From Voacanga thouarsii (taxonomy: Eukaryota > Streptophyta > Magnoliopsida > Gentianales > Apocynaceae): DNA of 64,000 nucleotides. The notes beneath the pieces are model-generated. The model was given only the letters and a program-made list of their open reading frames with translations. It was not told the DNA's origin and made no database searches. The translations under genes were made by a program, and so were the position numbers. Positions 48,502-60,319 of the stretch are shown here, one piece after another (the first letter of the stretch is position 1; every line of letters begins with the position of its first letter). The DNA lies in the NCBI GenBank assembly GCA_026120185.1, contig JANUWF010001165.1, positions 1,736,001 to 1,800,000 of the forward strand, written 5' to 3'.

Positions 48502-49299
48502 TGTAGTTGTTGATAGATTCTCGAAAATAGCTCATTTTATTTCTTGTTCCAAGACTAATGATGCTTCCTATCTTGCAGATTTATTTTTCAAAGAAGAGGT
48601 GAAAATGCATGGGATTCCAAAGACTATTGTTTCGATAGGGATACTAAATCCCTTAGTCATTTTTTGAGGGACTTATGGAACAAACTTGGCACTAAATTTT
48701 TGTTTTCCATAACTTGCCACCCTCAAATAGATGGACAAACAAAAGTGGTCAATCAAATACTTACCCAACTCTTGAGGACCGTCATAAAAAAGAACTTGAA
48801 GAATTAGGAAGATTGCTCACCCCACATTGAGTTTGCCTACAATAGGGCCATTTACTCTACTACTTCTTATTCTCCCTTTGAAGTTGTGTATAGATTTAAC
48901 CTTCTAACTCCTTTGGATTTAGTTCTTTTGTCCATAGGTGAATGAATGAATCTTGACGGAGCCTAGAAGGCAGAATTGGTGAAGACTCTCCATGAAAAGG
49001 TGAAGGAAACTATTCCAATACGAAATGAAAAAATCACCCTTAAGCGAAATTAATGAAGGAAAAAGGTATCATTTAAGCCTGGCGATTGGGTATGGGTGCA
49101 CCTTCACAATGAGAGATTTCCTACTCAAAGAAGAAGCAAGTTAGACCCAAGAGGTGATGGACCCTTCCAAGTCATTGCCCAAGTTAGAGATAATGCCTAC
49201 AAGATCGATTTACCTGGAGAGTATAAGTGAGTGCAATGTCTAATGTTAGTGACTTCACTCCTTTTGATATAGGTGATGATTTGTGGAATAATCAATTTT
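48502..49299 (+). pseudogene. Element G pol remnant (integrase core and C-terminus)
   Basis: Continues from 44184 with [20 protein letters not shown], then [20 protein letters not shown] frameshift follows near the DRD motif, then HIEFAYNRAIYSTTSYSPFE and a C-terminal part ending QF-stop-EEGDDG across the PPT into the LTR. The order matches the Element 2 integrase. Stops and one frameshift (around 48640) inactivate it. Confidence 0.88.
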
Positions 49300-49312
49300 A
49301 AGAAGAGGGAGA
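49300..49312 (+). other. Polypurine tract of Element G
   Basis: AAGAAGAGGGAGA directly before LTR start TGATGGG at 49313. Confidence 0.88.
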
Positions 49313-50027
49313 TGATGGGAATCAAGCCAGTCAAATGGTTCAATCTTAGAAGGGGGAACGACCTTGCAAGGACTAATGACAACATTAAGGATTAGGAGAC
49401 TCTAAGGAGATATCCAATTGCTCCTACAACCTGGTTTGAGGATGGAAGAGATTTGGAAGGACGATGAAGGCAGCTAAGAGCTCAATTAGATGACCATCCA
49501 AGAGGGATCCCACTAATAACAACTCAAGTCTGCACTAAAGGAGGGTGCAAAGGAGGGAGAAAACGCTGAAATCCAACTACTAGAACCTACTTGGTGTCGG
49601 GCCCAGGAGGCTTACCTGGCGCCAGATGCGTGCTACCAGAAAAATACTGGAATTCTAGTGTAGACCTATTGCCGGGTTATGTGGGGTAGGACCCCTTGTT
49701 TTCTAATTTTTTTTTTATTTCCTCTAATTTATGATGACTTTAAACGCTATGTAAAGTTCATTTAAGTCCTTATTGTGAAACCCCAGTCAAAACCAACCTT
49801 AGAGTAAGGGGGTTGGGATGCATATCATATTTTATTTCATGATTAAATATATTTTTATATGATTTTTATGTGCTTTGGATTTGAGTTTTATTGTCTTGAA
49901 GTCTTGTTTATGAGTATTGTGTGAGAGGGGCAAAATGGTAATTTTTGCCCGAGGTGAAAATAGGGAAATAGCTTGTGGATTGAATAGAAAATAATTTTTC
50001 TAGTGAAAATATCAACAAGAGTTGATG

Positions 50028-50082
50028 TGATTTAGTGGTTAGAGCCTTAGAATTAATTATGGAAGTCTAGGGTTCAAATTCC
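50028..50082 (+). other. tRNA-like box A/box B pair in LTR F2
   Basis: TGATTTAGTGGTTAGAG (box A, one change) and GGTTCAAATTCC (box B), with the same spacing as in F1 and F3. No complete cloverleaf seen. Confidence 0.55.
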
Positions 50083-51700
50083 ATCATGGAAGCTTTAGCT
50101 TGATTAAATTTTATTTTTGCTTGGGGAAGAGTAATTTCGGCCTTATGAGCTTGGAGTAAGGTAGGGATGATGTCCTAAGAGAGACGTGTTAGGAGCAACC
50201 TCATTCTACACCCTTACCTATTCGAAATTCCCAAAGGGAATTCATTTTTCCTTGATCTTTGTTTTTTCCTTAATTCTCAACTCATTAGTTTGATCAAGTG
50301 ATTCTAGCCATTTTCTTTCCAGAAATTTCAGTAAAGTGTTGTGATCTTGTAGGATCAAAATGTCTTGGTAAAAGACTTCTTATGGTCTGAAAAATGTGGA
50401 AGAGTTGTGGGAAGTTCCAAGGGAAAAAATCCCTCTAGTGAGTTGGCTGAAAATTCCCTCTAGCTAGTTCATCTTCTTTATTGGAATGAGCTGAAAATTT
50501 TCCAGCTTGTTGTGCCTTCAAAATGTCGAGTTTCTTAGCTAGAATTCCCCCTCAAATGCTGCTAGAAAAATGGTCTTTAGGATCAGTTTGTAATATGAAA
50601 TTCTTAGCCATTTTCGGACTACTTAAAGCTGGAGCAAAAGCAAGAAAATTCCTGTACAAATCACAGCTTTGAGAGTCCAAAACCAAGCTATTTTCTTCCA
50701 GATTTTGTTCAGTACCTTAGCCATGTTTTTCCTCTATGAAGAAGGCTAAAAACCAGCCTTGAAAACCCCTGAAGTCCCCCTTCAAACCCTCTGCAAGTCG
50801 GCTGGAAATGGCAGTCGAAAATCTGCCCAGCGAAAATTCTGGGCAGTCCAAGTTCCAGTTTTTGTTTTCTATTTTTCTCCCAGCCGAAACACCAACCTTA
50901 TTCTACAAAAACCTTCCTTAAACCTCCAGTAACAGAGCTCCATTGTTCCCCTTAAGCTTCTGCATGAAATTCAGCAATGGCTATCCAAAAATCCCTCCAC
51001 CAAATCCCTACAATTTTGCTTGATTGGTTTCCAAAATTCTAGCCACTTTTGTTTAGCAACCTTCCATAATATATCACTCAATTGATCAGACTTCTTCTTC
51101 ATCATTGTGCACCTTAATTTCGGCCACCCTATGCTACCTTGAACCAGCTTTAATTCCTCAGAAAAACTGCTCAACCAGTCGGCCATAGGAGACCTTCAAA
51201 GCTTTTCAATTATCAAGATATTCTAGAAATATTTAGTTTCCAAATTCACTTCCTAAAAATATTCTTCAAGAATTGTAACAACTAACCTTTCCTTTTCCCT
51301 TCCAAATCAGAGAACACAACTCCCTAAACCCTACAGAAATTCGTCCAGCCTAATTCCCTCAGAATTTTTGGCATCTACACTACAATCTCTCAATTCCCTT
51401 CAATCTCCAAGAACACACACACTACACCAAGAACACCTACTACTTTCTTTCACCTAATACCCCTCCAAATCACTTCAAACCTTCACTAAAATCTCCAGAT
51501 TTGACCTACTTACTGTTGTGAGTCCATCAACACCATTCTTAACATCAGACTCCTCAAATCATCTTGCTACTTCGGATCAAAACTAGAAAATTTCTGTGAA
51601 GGATAAGAACATTTTCAAGGTAAATTTACTCTTTCAACTTCATCTTCTCCAAACTTGATCTCTAGTGAAAACCTATGTGAATAAACATACTAATGATGTC

Positions 51701-51703
<3 letters not shown>

Positions 51704-51754
<51 letters not shown>
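51704..51754. repeat. (CT)n microsatellite
   Basis: About 25 CT units inside solo LTR F2. Confidence 0.95.
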
Positions 51755-51756
<2 letters not shown>

Positions 51757-52478
51757 GGTCGAAATCCCTCTCCCTTGGCCGGATGACTTCTTCTTCCATA
51801 ATCATGCTCTCGCCATCTCCCTTGGACAAAGTTAGACATCTAGAAGTTGAGATCTACTCTAAACTCCTTCAAGGCATTCATCAATCAAGTAAGTACCTTC
51901 AATCTTCCTTTTTAAACTCTAGAATCATGTCTCTAGGATGATGTTGTTAGAAGGTAGATGGCGATGGGATTTGAGTATGTGTTGTTGTTCCTGAAGCATG
52001 AGTATATGTATGATTGTGAATGAGATGGGATTTATGCATGGAAGGATTATATTGGTTGGTTGCATGTGAATTGAGGTTTGATGCATGTCATAGGTAGTAT
52101 TTGTGTCAAAGCATGCTAGAGATTATGTCACCATTGCTGAATAGGATTTCTATTCATGATGGATTGGTAAAGCCATGATCATATTTATGCTAGTAGAGGT
52201 TAGATCATGCCTTGATAAATTTAGATCTATTCTTATATGAAAGATTTGGTCGATTTGATGAATTGAAGGATTGTGCATGTTCTTGATTGTGGTTAGCCAT
52301 ATGAATTTGAATCATGATTTAGTTGTCCCAAAACTAATTTTACTTCTTGAATAAAATATTCAATAAAATAATTTTTTTTTTTGTATTTTCGAAAAAAAAC
52401 CCTAGGAAGGGTAGATTTGGACTATTATAAACAATAAGGATATTTTAGTCAAATAAATAATAGCTTTGCTAGAAAAAT

Positions 52479-52501
52479 AATATATATATATATATATATA
52501 T
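52479..52501. repeat. (AT)n microsatellite
   Basis: About 11 alternating AT units inside solo LTR F2. Confidence 0.9.
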
Positions 52502-54347
52502 TATTTAAAATAATGAAATCAATTAAAGCCTTTTATTGAAATAATTATGATTAGTGAAATATTTATTACTACAAATTTAATTATTATCTTTTAATCAAAA
52601 CCCATTAAGAATTTATTTATTATTTTTCAAGCAAGACTCATTAAATTCATTTTCAACTAATTTTAGCTATCAATTATTTTCTAACAACTAAATTATTAAT
52701 AAATCATTATTTTACCTAAAACTACTTAGGACTCTTGATCAAATAAACTCTAAATTTTCCATAACAAGATTTAAGCTTCCAACTTATTAAAATTTATTTC
52801 CCAAACCATTAATTATTTTAAATATCACACTAGGCTCAACTCTTAAACCTATTTACTTATTGTTTAACCTTAAAGCTTGGGACACTAGGATCACGGTAGC
52901 AGTAAGTTGTGTTGACTTAAAATTGAGGAAGTGGTTTGTGGCTTGAAATTAATTGCGATTTGTATTTGTCCTGTGGGGTTAGGTCAGCTGTTGGAAACCT
53001 TTTATTTGTGGGCAAGAATCAGGTAAGCTCCTGCATAAAACCTGACTGATGTGAAATGTTTTCTTTATGGCAAGTCAAATGTAAAGTGTATGTACGCTCA
53101 TGTATATAAAGGCAATTGAGGGTGGAATTCTTCCTTATTTCAAACAATTGAATTATTGAGCAGATTTACTCAAAGTCAAAATACTTTCTAAAACTGATTT
53201 TGATAATGACTTTGGAGATCCCTAAATTGCCAGTTTCATGTGGAATCATGTTTTGTTTATTTTATCCCGAGAGGGAAACATCGTTGAGTACTCAATAAGG
53301 GTGGAATATTAGGACTAGTCTTGGAAGGGTTAGGGTAAGTCCCTCAGTAGGAGGCCACCTCTAAGGAGTGAGTCCTTCCCGGATAAGATGTTAGTCCAGT
53401 GAGTCGTACCAGTCCGAGCTAGCAGTTTATTTTCAGTCAAATGACTGTATTGTGCCGAAATGGACACCCGGTTGTTGTTTGGGGTATAGAGAAGGAGGAA
53501 TATCTTGCCCAGTAGGCCGATCACCTACTTTTGTTAGTCTGCACAAAGTGTGGCATTCTAGCCGGCCGTATGCACAAAGTGTGGTATGCTGACCATTCGG
53601 TTGTGGGGCCCAATGTGTGGTAACCCATGACCATTTCATTGAGTGGTTGATCTTACTGATTATTTATGGTTGGAAAAGTCAAAATACTACTCTTGCTTTT
53701 GACTAATGTTTGTTGCTTGCCAGTGATCTTTTATAAAGAATTTTTATACTCTACATTCACGAACTATTTTCTCCTGTCACTTAAGTACACACGGACTTAC
53801 TGAGATTTCTATCTCATCACCTTTTTACCATGATTTCAGGTCGATCCTGCTGTGGGGATGAGTAGCTAGTAGTATCTGCCTTGGAAGAGATTGTTGTCAT
53901 TTAATTCTATGTATTACTTTGGGAAGACAAGAGTGGATAATTTTATTTATGGTTTTGTTTTGGGAATTCATAGATTTATTCTTGGAGGTTTTTTTTTGGG
54001 TTGTATTAAATTTTAAAGTTAAAGTATTATTTTTTTATTCCGCAATTTTATTTGTGTGACCTAGTTATAAAGACCCTTTGTCCTTTGGACGGGGCGACAT
54101 CCCCGGCCCTGGCGGGCCTAGGTAGCGGGGTGTTACACTTATTTTGTCTGTGGGCCTTAGAAATCACTAAGTTAGAGTTATGGTAGTATAAATTCATCTT
54201 TTTTGTGATTTGACAATTCATTCAACTTAGTTTAGTCAAATTGTGAAAGAGAGCGTTGAGAGGTCTTTACCTCCTTGTTCATCTTATTCAAGACCATGCT
54301 TAGGGCTTAATCCTCTCTTTAAATGAGTCTCTAAATATTTGAATAAT

Positions 54348-56163
54348 TGATATGGCCTAAATTAATCATATTTTTCCTAGTTATTTGAGGCTAAATTAAG
54401 ATACTTTTTATACAATAACTAGTCATAGTCCTTCCTATTTAATATTTCCCTTATAAAAATGCATTTCTATAATTTTATGCAAAAATAAGAGAAAATTAGA
54501 GCTAATTGTGTGATTTTCCAAAACAAGACCAGCACCAGCCCAGGAAGGACAGCCAGTACCGGTCTTCCACTAGAAAGAACAGAGAAGTTGAATAAAAAGG
54601 ACAATTGCAATTGGAATTGGAATAAAGGAAACGGGAATTTTGGCAGCTTCATGGCTCAATTAAGCCGACAGCAAGAAAAGGACAGCAGCAAAACAACAAA
54701 GGAAAAAGGATGGAATTCGGTGGGGCCAAGGTAGGTAAAGAAAGGTCAACAAAAGTGACTAGAAAAAAGGAAGAGGAAATCAACTGTAGCAAAAGTAGGC
54801 GGTGGCTTGAGTTGTGGCTCAATTGAGCTGGTGCAATAAGAAAGAAAAGGAAAGGCGGCTCGAGTAATAGCTCAATTGAGCAAAGCAATAACAAAAAAAG
54901 AAAACAGTAGCAGTAGGCTTGGTAAATGGCTCAAATCGAGCTGACACTACAACTAAAGGATTTCGGTGACTGGGCAATTTTGGTCCGCACGGCTTTAATT
55001 GGAAGCCAACTTCAACAATTCCAAATTCAATGGAATTGCAATTTTAGCACAAGACGACAAAGCTGAGAGCAAAGTCCAAATTAAATCAAATTCTCAATTT
55101 CACAAAAGTCAAAGACGGTGGAAGTATTTAGGTTTTTATTTTAGCAATTACTAATCCTTTTTTGTTTTGAATTTTTAGGTAATTATTTCTACTTTATTTA
55201 GGATTCTTTTAGAAACTTCGTAAGCTTATAAATAAAGGCCAATTTACCCTAGAAAGGGGGGGGGGGAGGGGAGGGGGTGCATAATGTAAAGATTTAGTTA
55301 TATTTTAGAGTGCATCACCAACATTTTCTCGAGATAAATAAATCAAGGAGCATTGTGCAAGAAATCTTCAAAGGAAGAAGAAGGTGGCTTGTCTATGAGT
55401 ACTTTCTTTTACTTTGTTTTCTTTTCTTGAACAAGGACGTATTAATTGTTTATTGTAATTTGACATTTTTTTAAGTATTCATGATTTTTCGAGTTACTTT
55501 GATCTTTTGATTAATTGATTATTATTATTCTTGGTACTTAATTACCTGTGCTTATGATGAGATTGGTTGGTTGTTACTTTCTATTAACTTGCTTGAAAAA
55601 GAGGTTAATTGTGAAGAACTAGGTTCTACCAGAATATGGATTCATTGGTTAATTTCATGCTTTAAGTTTGCCAGAATATGGAAATTTAATCAAGGATTAT
55701 GTTTAATGCATCTTTTGGGTGAATTAGTTGAGAAAGAATATGTGATGCTAATTTGTCTAGAATATAGTGATTTCATGGATTGAAAAAGAAATGAGTCTAC
55801 CTTAATCCTTCATGAGGCCAAGAGAATAGATAATTACGATGATGATTAGGTTTTTTATGATCATGTTTGTCAAAATAATGGTTTAAGTTACATAATTCTC
55901 CATCATTGTCATGTATATATTATTTTATTTTATTTTATTATATTTTCTTTTCTTTTTCACTTTATTGAGCCGGTTAAACAATGAGAGAAAAGTGATTAAT
56001 GCATACTTGTTCCTTGAGGATCGACACTCGTTTGAACCCTATGCTCTGTTAATGATGAGTACGCTTGCTCATATGTGTAATTTGGGGTTAACGTTTTCAT
56101 TTAAACTTGATTGGGAATGTGCTTATTTTTATATGATTTTTATACCCAAATCCAAACACATCA
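54348..56163 (+). repeat. Solo LTR H (A-D family)
   Basis: 1816 bp, TGATATGGCCTAAATTAATC...CAAACACATCA, flanked by perfect TSD ATAAT (54343-54347 and 56164-56168). Closest to the Element C LTRs: shared TTGATCTTTTGATTAATTG and GAGGATCGACACTCGTTTG. About 300 bp longer than C's, with GCTCAATTGAGC repeats (54654-54942), TATAAATAAAGG (55227-55238) and a G-rich tract (55256-55277). Inserted into Element G's central LTR. Confidence 0.92.
55227..55277 (+). promoter_or_regulatory. TATA box and G-tract of LTR H
   Basis: TATAAATAAAGG, then 20-50 bp downstream G11-A-G4-A-G5. In an LTR this is where the transcription start is expected. Inferred from position and sequence only; the C LTRs lack both elements. 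Confidence 0.5.
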
Positions 56164-56456
56164 ATAATCCAATGTGGTTTTTCTTAATTGGGTCTCAGTT
56201 GCTTTGTTCTTCTAAGATTTATCTTGAATTCCATTGTTTGGATGCCTATAGTTTTACTTCTTTTATTCTTGATTTCCTTTGTTGTGTCAAGGATACTTGG
56301 GTGAATTGTAGTAGATCTTGCTATGTTTCCTGTGAGCCTTTGATGCTTAGTTCTTTATGGGTTTACTATAGAGTAGTTAGATAGTTTTCTTCCTTTATTT
56401 TAGCCACAAAATTCCACTCTCTAGGGTTACACTAGTTGAGCCAAGGGTTTTGCCCA

Positions 56457-57126
56457 TTGATAGCCACCAACAAATTTACCCACACAAGATTATATCACCA
56501 AGTCTACACACATTCAATGCTAAACACCAGCTGCATCCTTTTCACAACACCATAAAAATTTAGAGACTAGCTAATTCTAAAAAATGCACCTCAGCACATC
56601 AATACTCAATATTTCAGAGACTATTCTATTAAGAATGTGAAAAAAGCACCCCCAGCACATCACTACTTAGCATTTGGTATTCTGCATTTTTAGCATCTCA
56701 AAGTTCCAAAAAATGAAAATCTTCCTAACCATTATTTGCATCACTACTCAGTATTTGCATAGTTAAGTATATTTAATACATTAGTTCAATTGAAAATCTT
56801 GCTTGAAAACTTGCTTGTTTAATGTGCTTAACAAGTTTTTGTTGAAATTCCCCTAAGACCCCATAATTAAAAAATCTATTGATTTTTGTTGACTAACTTA
56901 CTTAGAGTAAACCCTTAGCTATTGGGGAGAATTGGGATTGAACAAGAATGTTGAGTGTTTAGAATAAGGCAAGAGGGTGAAACTGTGTCAAATGAGCCCA
57001 TGAGGGTAACCACGAGTGTAGAGTAAATACCATTGAGAGTAAACACACAAGGGAGTGAAGAGTAGAACTACTTCTTTTTGCTAATCTTTTTTTCCTGGTA
57101 TAACTCATTGAATATCCCATTTTCAT
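56457..57126 (+). other. Leader of the downstream Element G copy
   Basis: From 56780 onward matches the Element 2 leader (reverse complement of 38824-39180). The LTR-proximal 320 bp does not match, and I find no PBS there, so this part has been replaced or has diverged. Confidence 0.65.
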
Positions 57127-57340
57127 GGCCCATGAACAAGAAATTCCTAGGCCAAACCTAAGTGGACCTAGTAGTCCACAAGAAGAACCACTTGATGTTA
57201 GGGCTTTGCGAGAGGAGTTAATTGCTATGATGTGGATAATGCATAGTATGTTTGAAGATATGACAATAGAGATCATGGGATTGAGACAACATTTGCGTCA
57301 ATCTTCTACTGTGGTACAAGTACTAATATATTCGGGTCAA
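57127..57340 (+). pseudogene. gag start of the downstream Element G copy
   Basis: ATG at 57127 opens MAHEQEIPRPNLSGPSSPQE; 38823 downward in Element 2 gives the same start. About 70 codons are open, reading LDVRALREELIAMMWIMHSM. Homology to Element 2 stops near 57315 and the frame ends at 57344-57346. The rest of gag is missing, replaced by the region leading into the copia element. Confidence 0.82.
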
Positions 57341-57419
57341 AATTAATACATATTCTGGAGGGAGTTGGCGCTAATTCTATACTCCAAACCGAATAAGATA
57401 TTGTATGGTGAAGGGAATT
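57341..57419. other. Short unassigned junction
   Basis: 79 bp between the truncated gag and the likely copia LTR start. No match elsewhere in the window. Confidence 0.35.
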
Positions 57420-58297
57420 TGTTGCATTGTAGTTTGTTATTAAAGGATTCATGTCAAGCCACTTGACTTCCTAGACTCTTGGGTGGTCATGATGTGTTGC
57501 AAGATACTGCTCATGATCTACTGAATATGGGTTTATTAATTGATGAATTAATAAACTAATCATGTTTAGAATTAATAGGCTAATTCTAAATTATTAAGGA
57601 TTGTTAATCTCAAATATGTTTGGATTAATTCATATTCTCTACCAATAGACTGTGAAACCTAATATGTCACACACAATAGAGGATTATGTGCTTGAGATGT
57701 TATTTGATAACACTGTGGGGTTAATTGTGAGAAGTAGAAGTTTTTTGGGCCAAATTATAATTAGCTATAATTTTTTAGCCAAATTATAATTGTGAGAACT
57801 TATAGGTTCCAATTACAATTAAAGAATTCTAATTCTTTTGGAATTTCTTATACATGTGATTTGTGATTTTTCTGGGTTTTCTCCCAGAGAATGAGGCGTG
57901 TTTTTTTTTTTAAACAAAACACAGAGAAAAATTGTGCTCTTTGTGTAATACACATGACTATCCCTTCTCTTCTTTGTGGTTTTACCCTAGCCGCCAACAA
58001 ATTCTCCTAGCAAAGTATTTTTGGTTTTCCTCGAGAGCATACCTCATGTGGACAGTACTGGTAGGAGTTTTGTGCCTGGACTCCCGTGGCGAAATGTTAT
58101 TCTCTAGTTAGCCAATAGAAGTCACCAGGGTTATTGATGGATCGCGCCTTCAGACATGAAGGGAATCTTTGAACGACAGAGATATTTGGAAAAGGTATAT
58201 CTTCTTATCTTTTGATCTGTCTACATGTGGTCCTCTTGTCAATAGAATCCTTTTATTTCTGTTGCATGATACATATTTGATGCATGTAAGGCTTCTA
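57420..58297 (+). repeat. 5' LTR of the copia element
   Basis: Placed from a TGTTGCATTG start to just before the PBS. Contains CTTGACTTCCTAGACTCTTG, paired TTAATTGATGAATTAATAAAC words and CTCTTTGTGTAATACACATG. No second copy exists here, so the start is a best guess. Confidence 0.5.
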
Positions 58298-58301
58298 ATA
58301 A

Positions 58302-58313
58302 TGGTATCAGAGC
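58302..58313 (+). other. Primer-binding site of the copia element, tRNA-iMet
   Basis: TGGTATCAGAGC, exact. It fixes orientation and the LTR 3' edge. Confidence 0.9.
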
Positions 58314-60319
58314 CACTTGTATGCGATTTACGGACATTCGTCAACATGAAAGTTTTTTCATGTTTATCTCCATTTTTGTTTCACGTGGTGATCATGTTTC
58401 TAGAAACTTGTTTTCCAGTTGATTTTGATTTCTAAAAATTGTTTAAGTTCACATCTTGAAATTGTTTCTAGCATTTTGGGCTTCTGTGATATGAAAGTTG
58501 ATTTCAGTGGGCTTGGTTTTAACATATAAGCATCCTAGTATATTCATAGAGTGTTTTGCATTCTATCTTGAAAATGTTTCCAGATAGTTGAAATCATTTC
58601 AATAATGCTTGTTATGTCTCTGTTATGTTTTGAAAACCGATATCCATGCCTTGTGTTTTGTACAGGAAATGTTTCTTTAATCTTGTTTTTCTGCAGAATT
58701 CATTGAAGTATTTTTCCTAGAAATCATTTCTGGGAAGAAGACGAAAGGGGAAAAAAAAGGGGGAAAAAAGGTTTTTTTTTTTTTTTTTGGCCCCAAGCAG
58801 CGACTAGAGGAACAATTGGCCCCAACCGCGGCTTGGAGCCACGGCTCGCTCAAGACTTGCTTCCCAAAGCCTAGCATGCGTGTGGTGATCATGGGGAGCT
58901 CCTCCCTAGGATGAAATTTTTTTTGTTGTGGGTTTGATATTAAAAAAAATATCTTTTAATTTCGTTTGGTTTTTGTTTTCCGGTGGCCCACAGGTTTTTT
59001 CTTTCTTCATTTTCCACGAACACCCAAATCTTCCCAAAAGTTATCTTTTGGGACTAACCAATATTAATTTCTAAATTAGATTTTGAAAATTAATATATAT
59101 TATCTAAAATAGTGATTTTATATATGTAAAAAAAAATTTATTAATTCTCGTTTTGAGAATTAAATCTAATTATGATTAGTTTTTAATTGAGACCCATAAT
59201 TTGGGATAAAATCATATGTTGGAAATTAATATATTTTCTAAAATATTGATTTTAGATTATATATTATTATTTAATTCCAAAAATATGATTTTAGTAATTA
59301 ATAAATTTTCTAAAATATTGATTTTAGATTTTATCCTAATTAAATTTCTAGAATTTGATTTTAGAAATTAAATCCAAAAGATTCATTTTAGATTTTATCT
59401 TAATTTAATTTCTAGAATTTGATTTTAGAAATTAAATCTAAATTTATTTTATTTTTCTAAAATAGAGATTTTGGAATAATAAAATTATATGTTTAATTTT
59501 GTTTAAGCATAATAAATGGCATGGTGGATGGTTATGGACTAAAACCAAATTATATCTGTTCATGCATTTTCTTTTTTACAATTTTGGTTTTTATTTAATA
59601 AGACCTACCAGTCCTACCTTCTCTAAAATTCTTTTGTAATTCTCTTCTGATCTAACTCCCACCGAATGTAACTCAAGGTTTCTCTATTTAGGAAATTTAT
59701 GTAATTAGATTACATAAGTTAAATAGGAATAGAATTATTTCAAATTTTGGAGATGGAGACCACAACAAGTCAAGAGGGTAAGACCTTCTACTTAAAACAT
59801 GCATGAACACATGGGCTTAACCATGTTAATTTCTTTTTTGGCTCAACGAAATTAATTTAAGAAAAGTCCATAACCATACCACGTAATCACTTTATTACTA
59901 TGATTATCAATTTATGTGATTTATTGATATATTTATGCATGTCATTTGATGAAATCACTAAAATGAATAAATCCCTCAATTAATATTAAACCTAATTCCT
60001 TCCGTTAATATAGTAATAACAAAAGTCCTTTTATGAGACCAGGTTGTTGGGCTAACCCAAGCCTACTCGACATCGGGGCATGTTCAAGCTACGGAATTAA
60101 ATTCTTGATTAATGGGTCAGGTTTAACTAAATTTTTTATCCCGGTTGGGCTAATTTAGGCATAAAAAAAAATTAGAGGAAATATTGGAGTTGCCTAAAAG
60201 GCTTTAAGATTAAAAGATGTTAATCACCCAATGATCTGGTAATTACATACGATGTAATTGGTATTGGATACTTGCCATTGAACTCAAGGGTGGCTTGTTG
60301 AGCAAACCCAAGGTTAGTC
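58314..60319 (+). other. Long leader of the copia element
   Basis: 2 kb with no supported ORF. Includes homopolymer G-A/T runs at 58741-58790, a GC-rich spot (58795-58910), and AT-rich repeats (59220-59480) where TTCTAGAATTTGATTTTAG recurs 64 bp apart at 59346 and 59410. Unusually long for copia, so part of it may be an undetected insertion. Confidence 0.5.

Larger units (their letters stand above)
49774..54137 (+). repeat. Solo LTR F2 (forward, 4.4 kb)
   Basis: 4364 bp, TGTGAAACCCCAG...GGGGTGTTACA, flanked by perfect 5-bp TSD CTTAT (49769-49773 and 54138-54142). Same family as F1 and 63567 onwards. It contains a (CT)n tract (51704-51754), an (AT)n tract (52479-52501) and a tRNA-like box A/B pair. 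Short ORFs, including a Ser/Leu one made by the CT repeat, are spurious. Confidence 0.92.
49313..56456 (+). mobile_element. Element G central LTR, in three pieces around solo LTRs F2 and H
   Basis: Own sequence: 49313-49773, 54143-54347 and 56169-56456, about 950 bp when joined, the same length as the Element 2 LTRs. The first piece begins TGATGGGAATCAAGCC, the last ends GTTTTGCCCA. Junctions are clean, each with a perfect TSD for its insert. It is preceded by pol/PPT and followed by a leader and gag start, so it acts as a 3' LTR on one side and a 5' LTR on the other. Confidence 0.82.

Noticed and set aside
51693..51941. 82-codon ORF of Ser-Leu repeats
   Set aside because: Produced by the (CT)n microsatellite.
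55911..56384. A 157-codon forward open frame, the longest in the window
   Set aside because: It crosses the 3' edge of solo LTR H and its TSD (56163/56164) into Element G's LTR. Composition is Phe/Leu/Ser-rich from T-rich DNA, with no motif.
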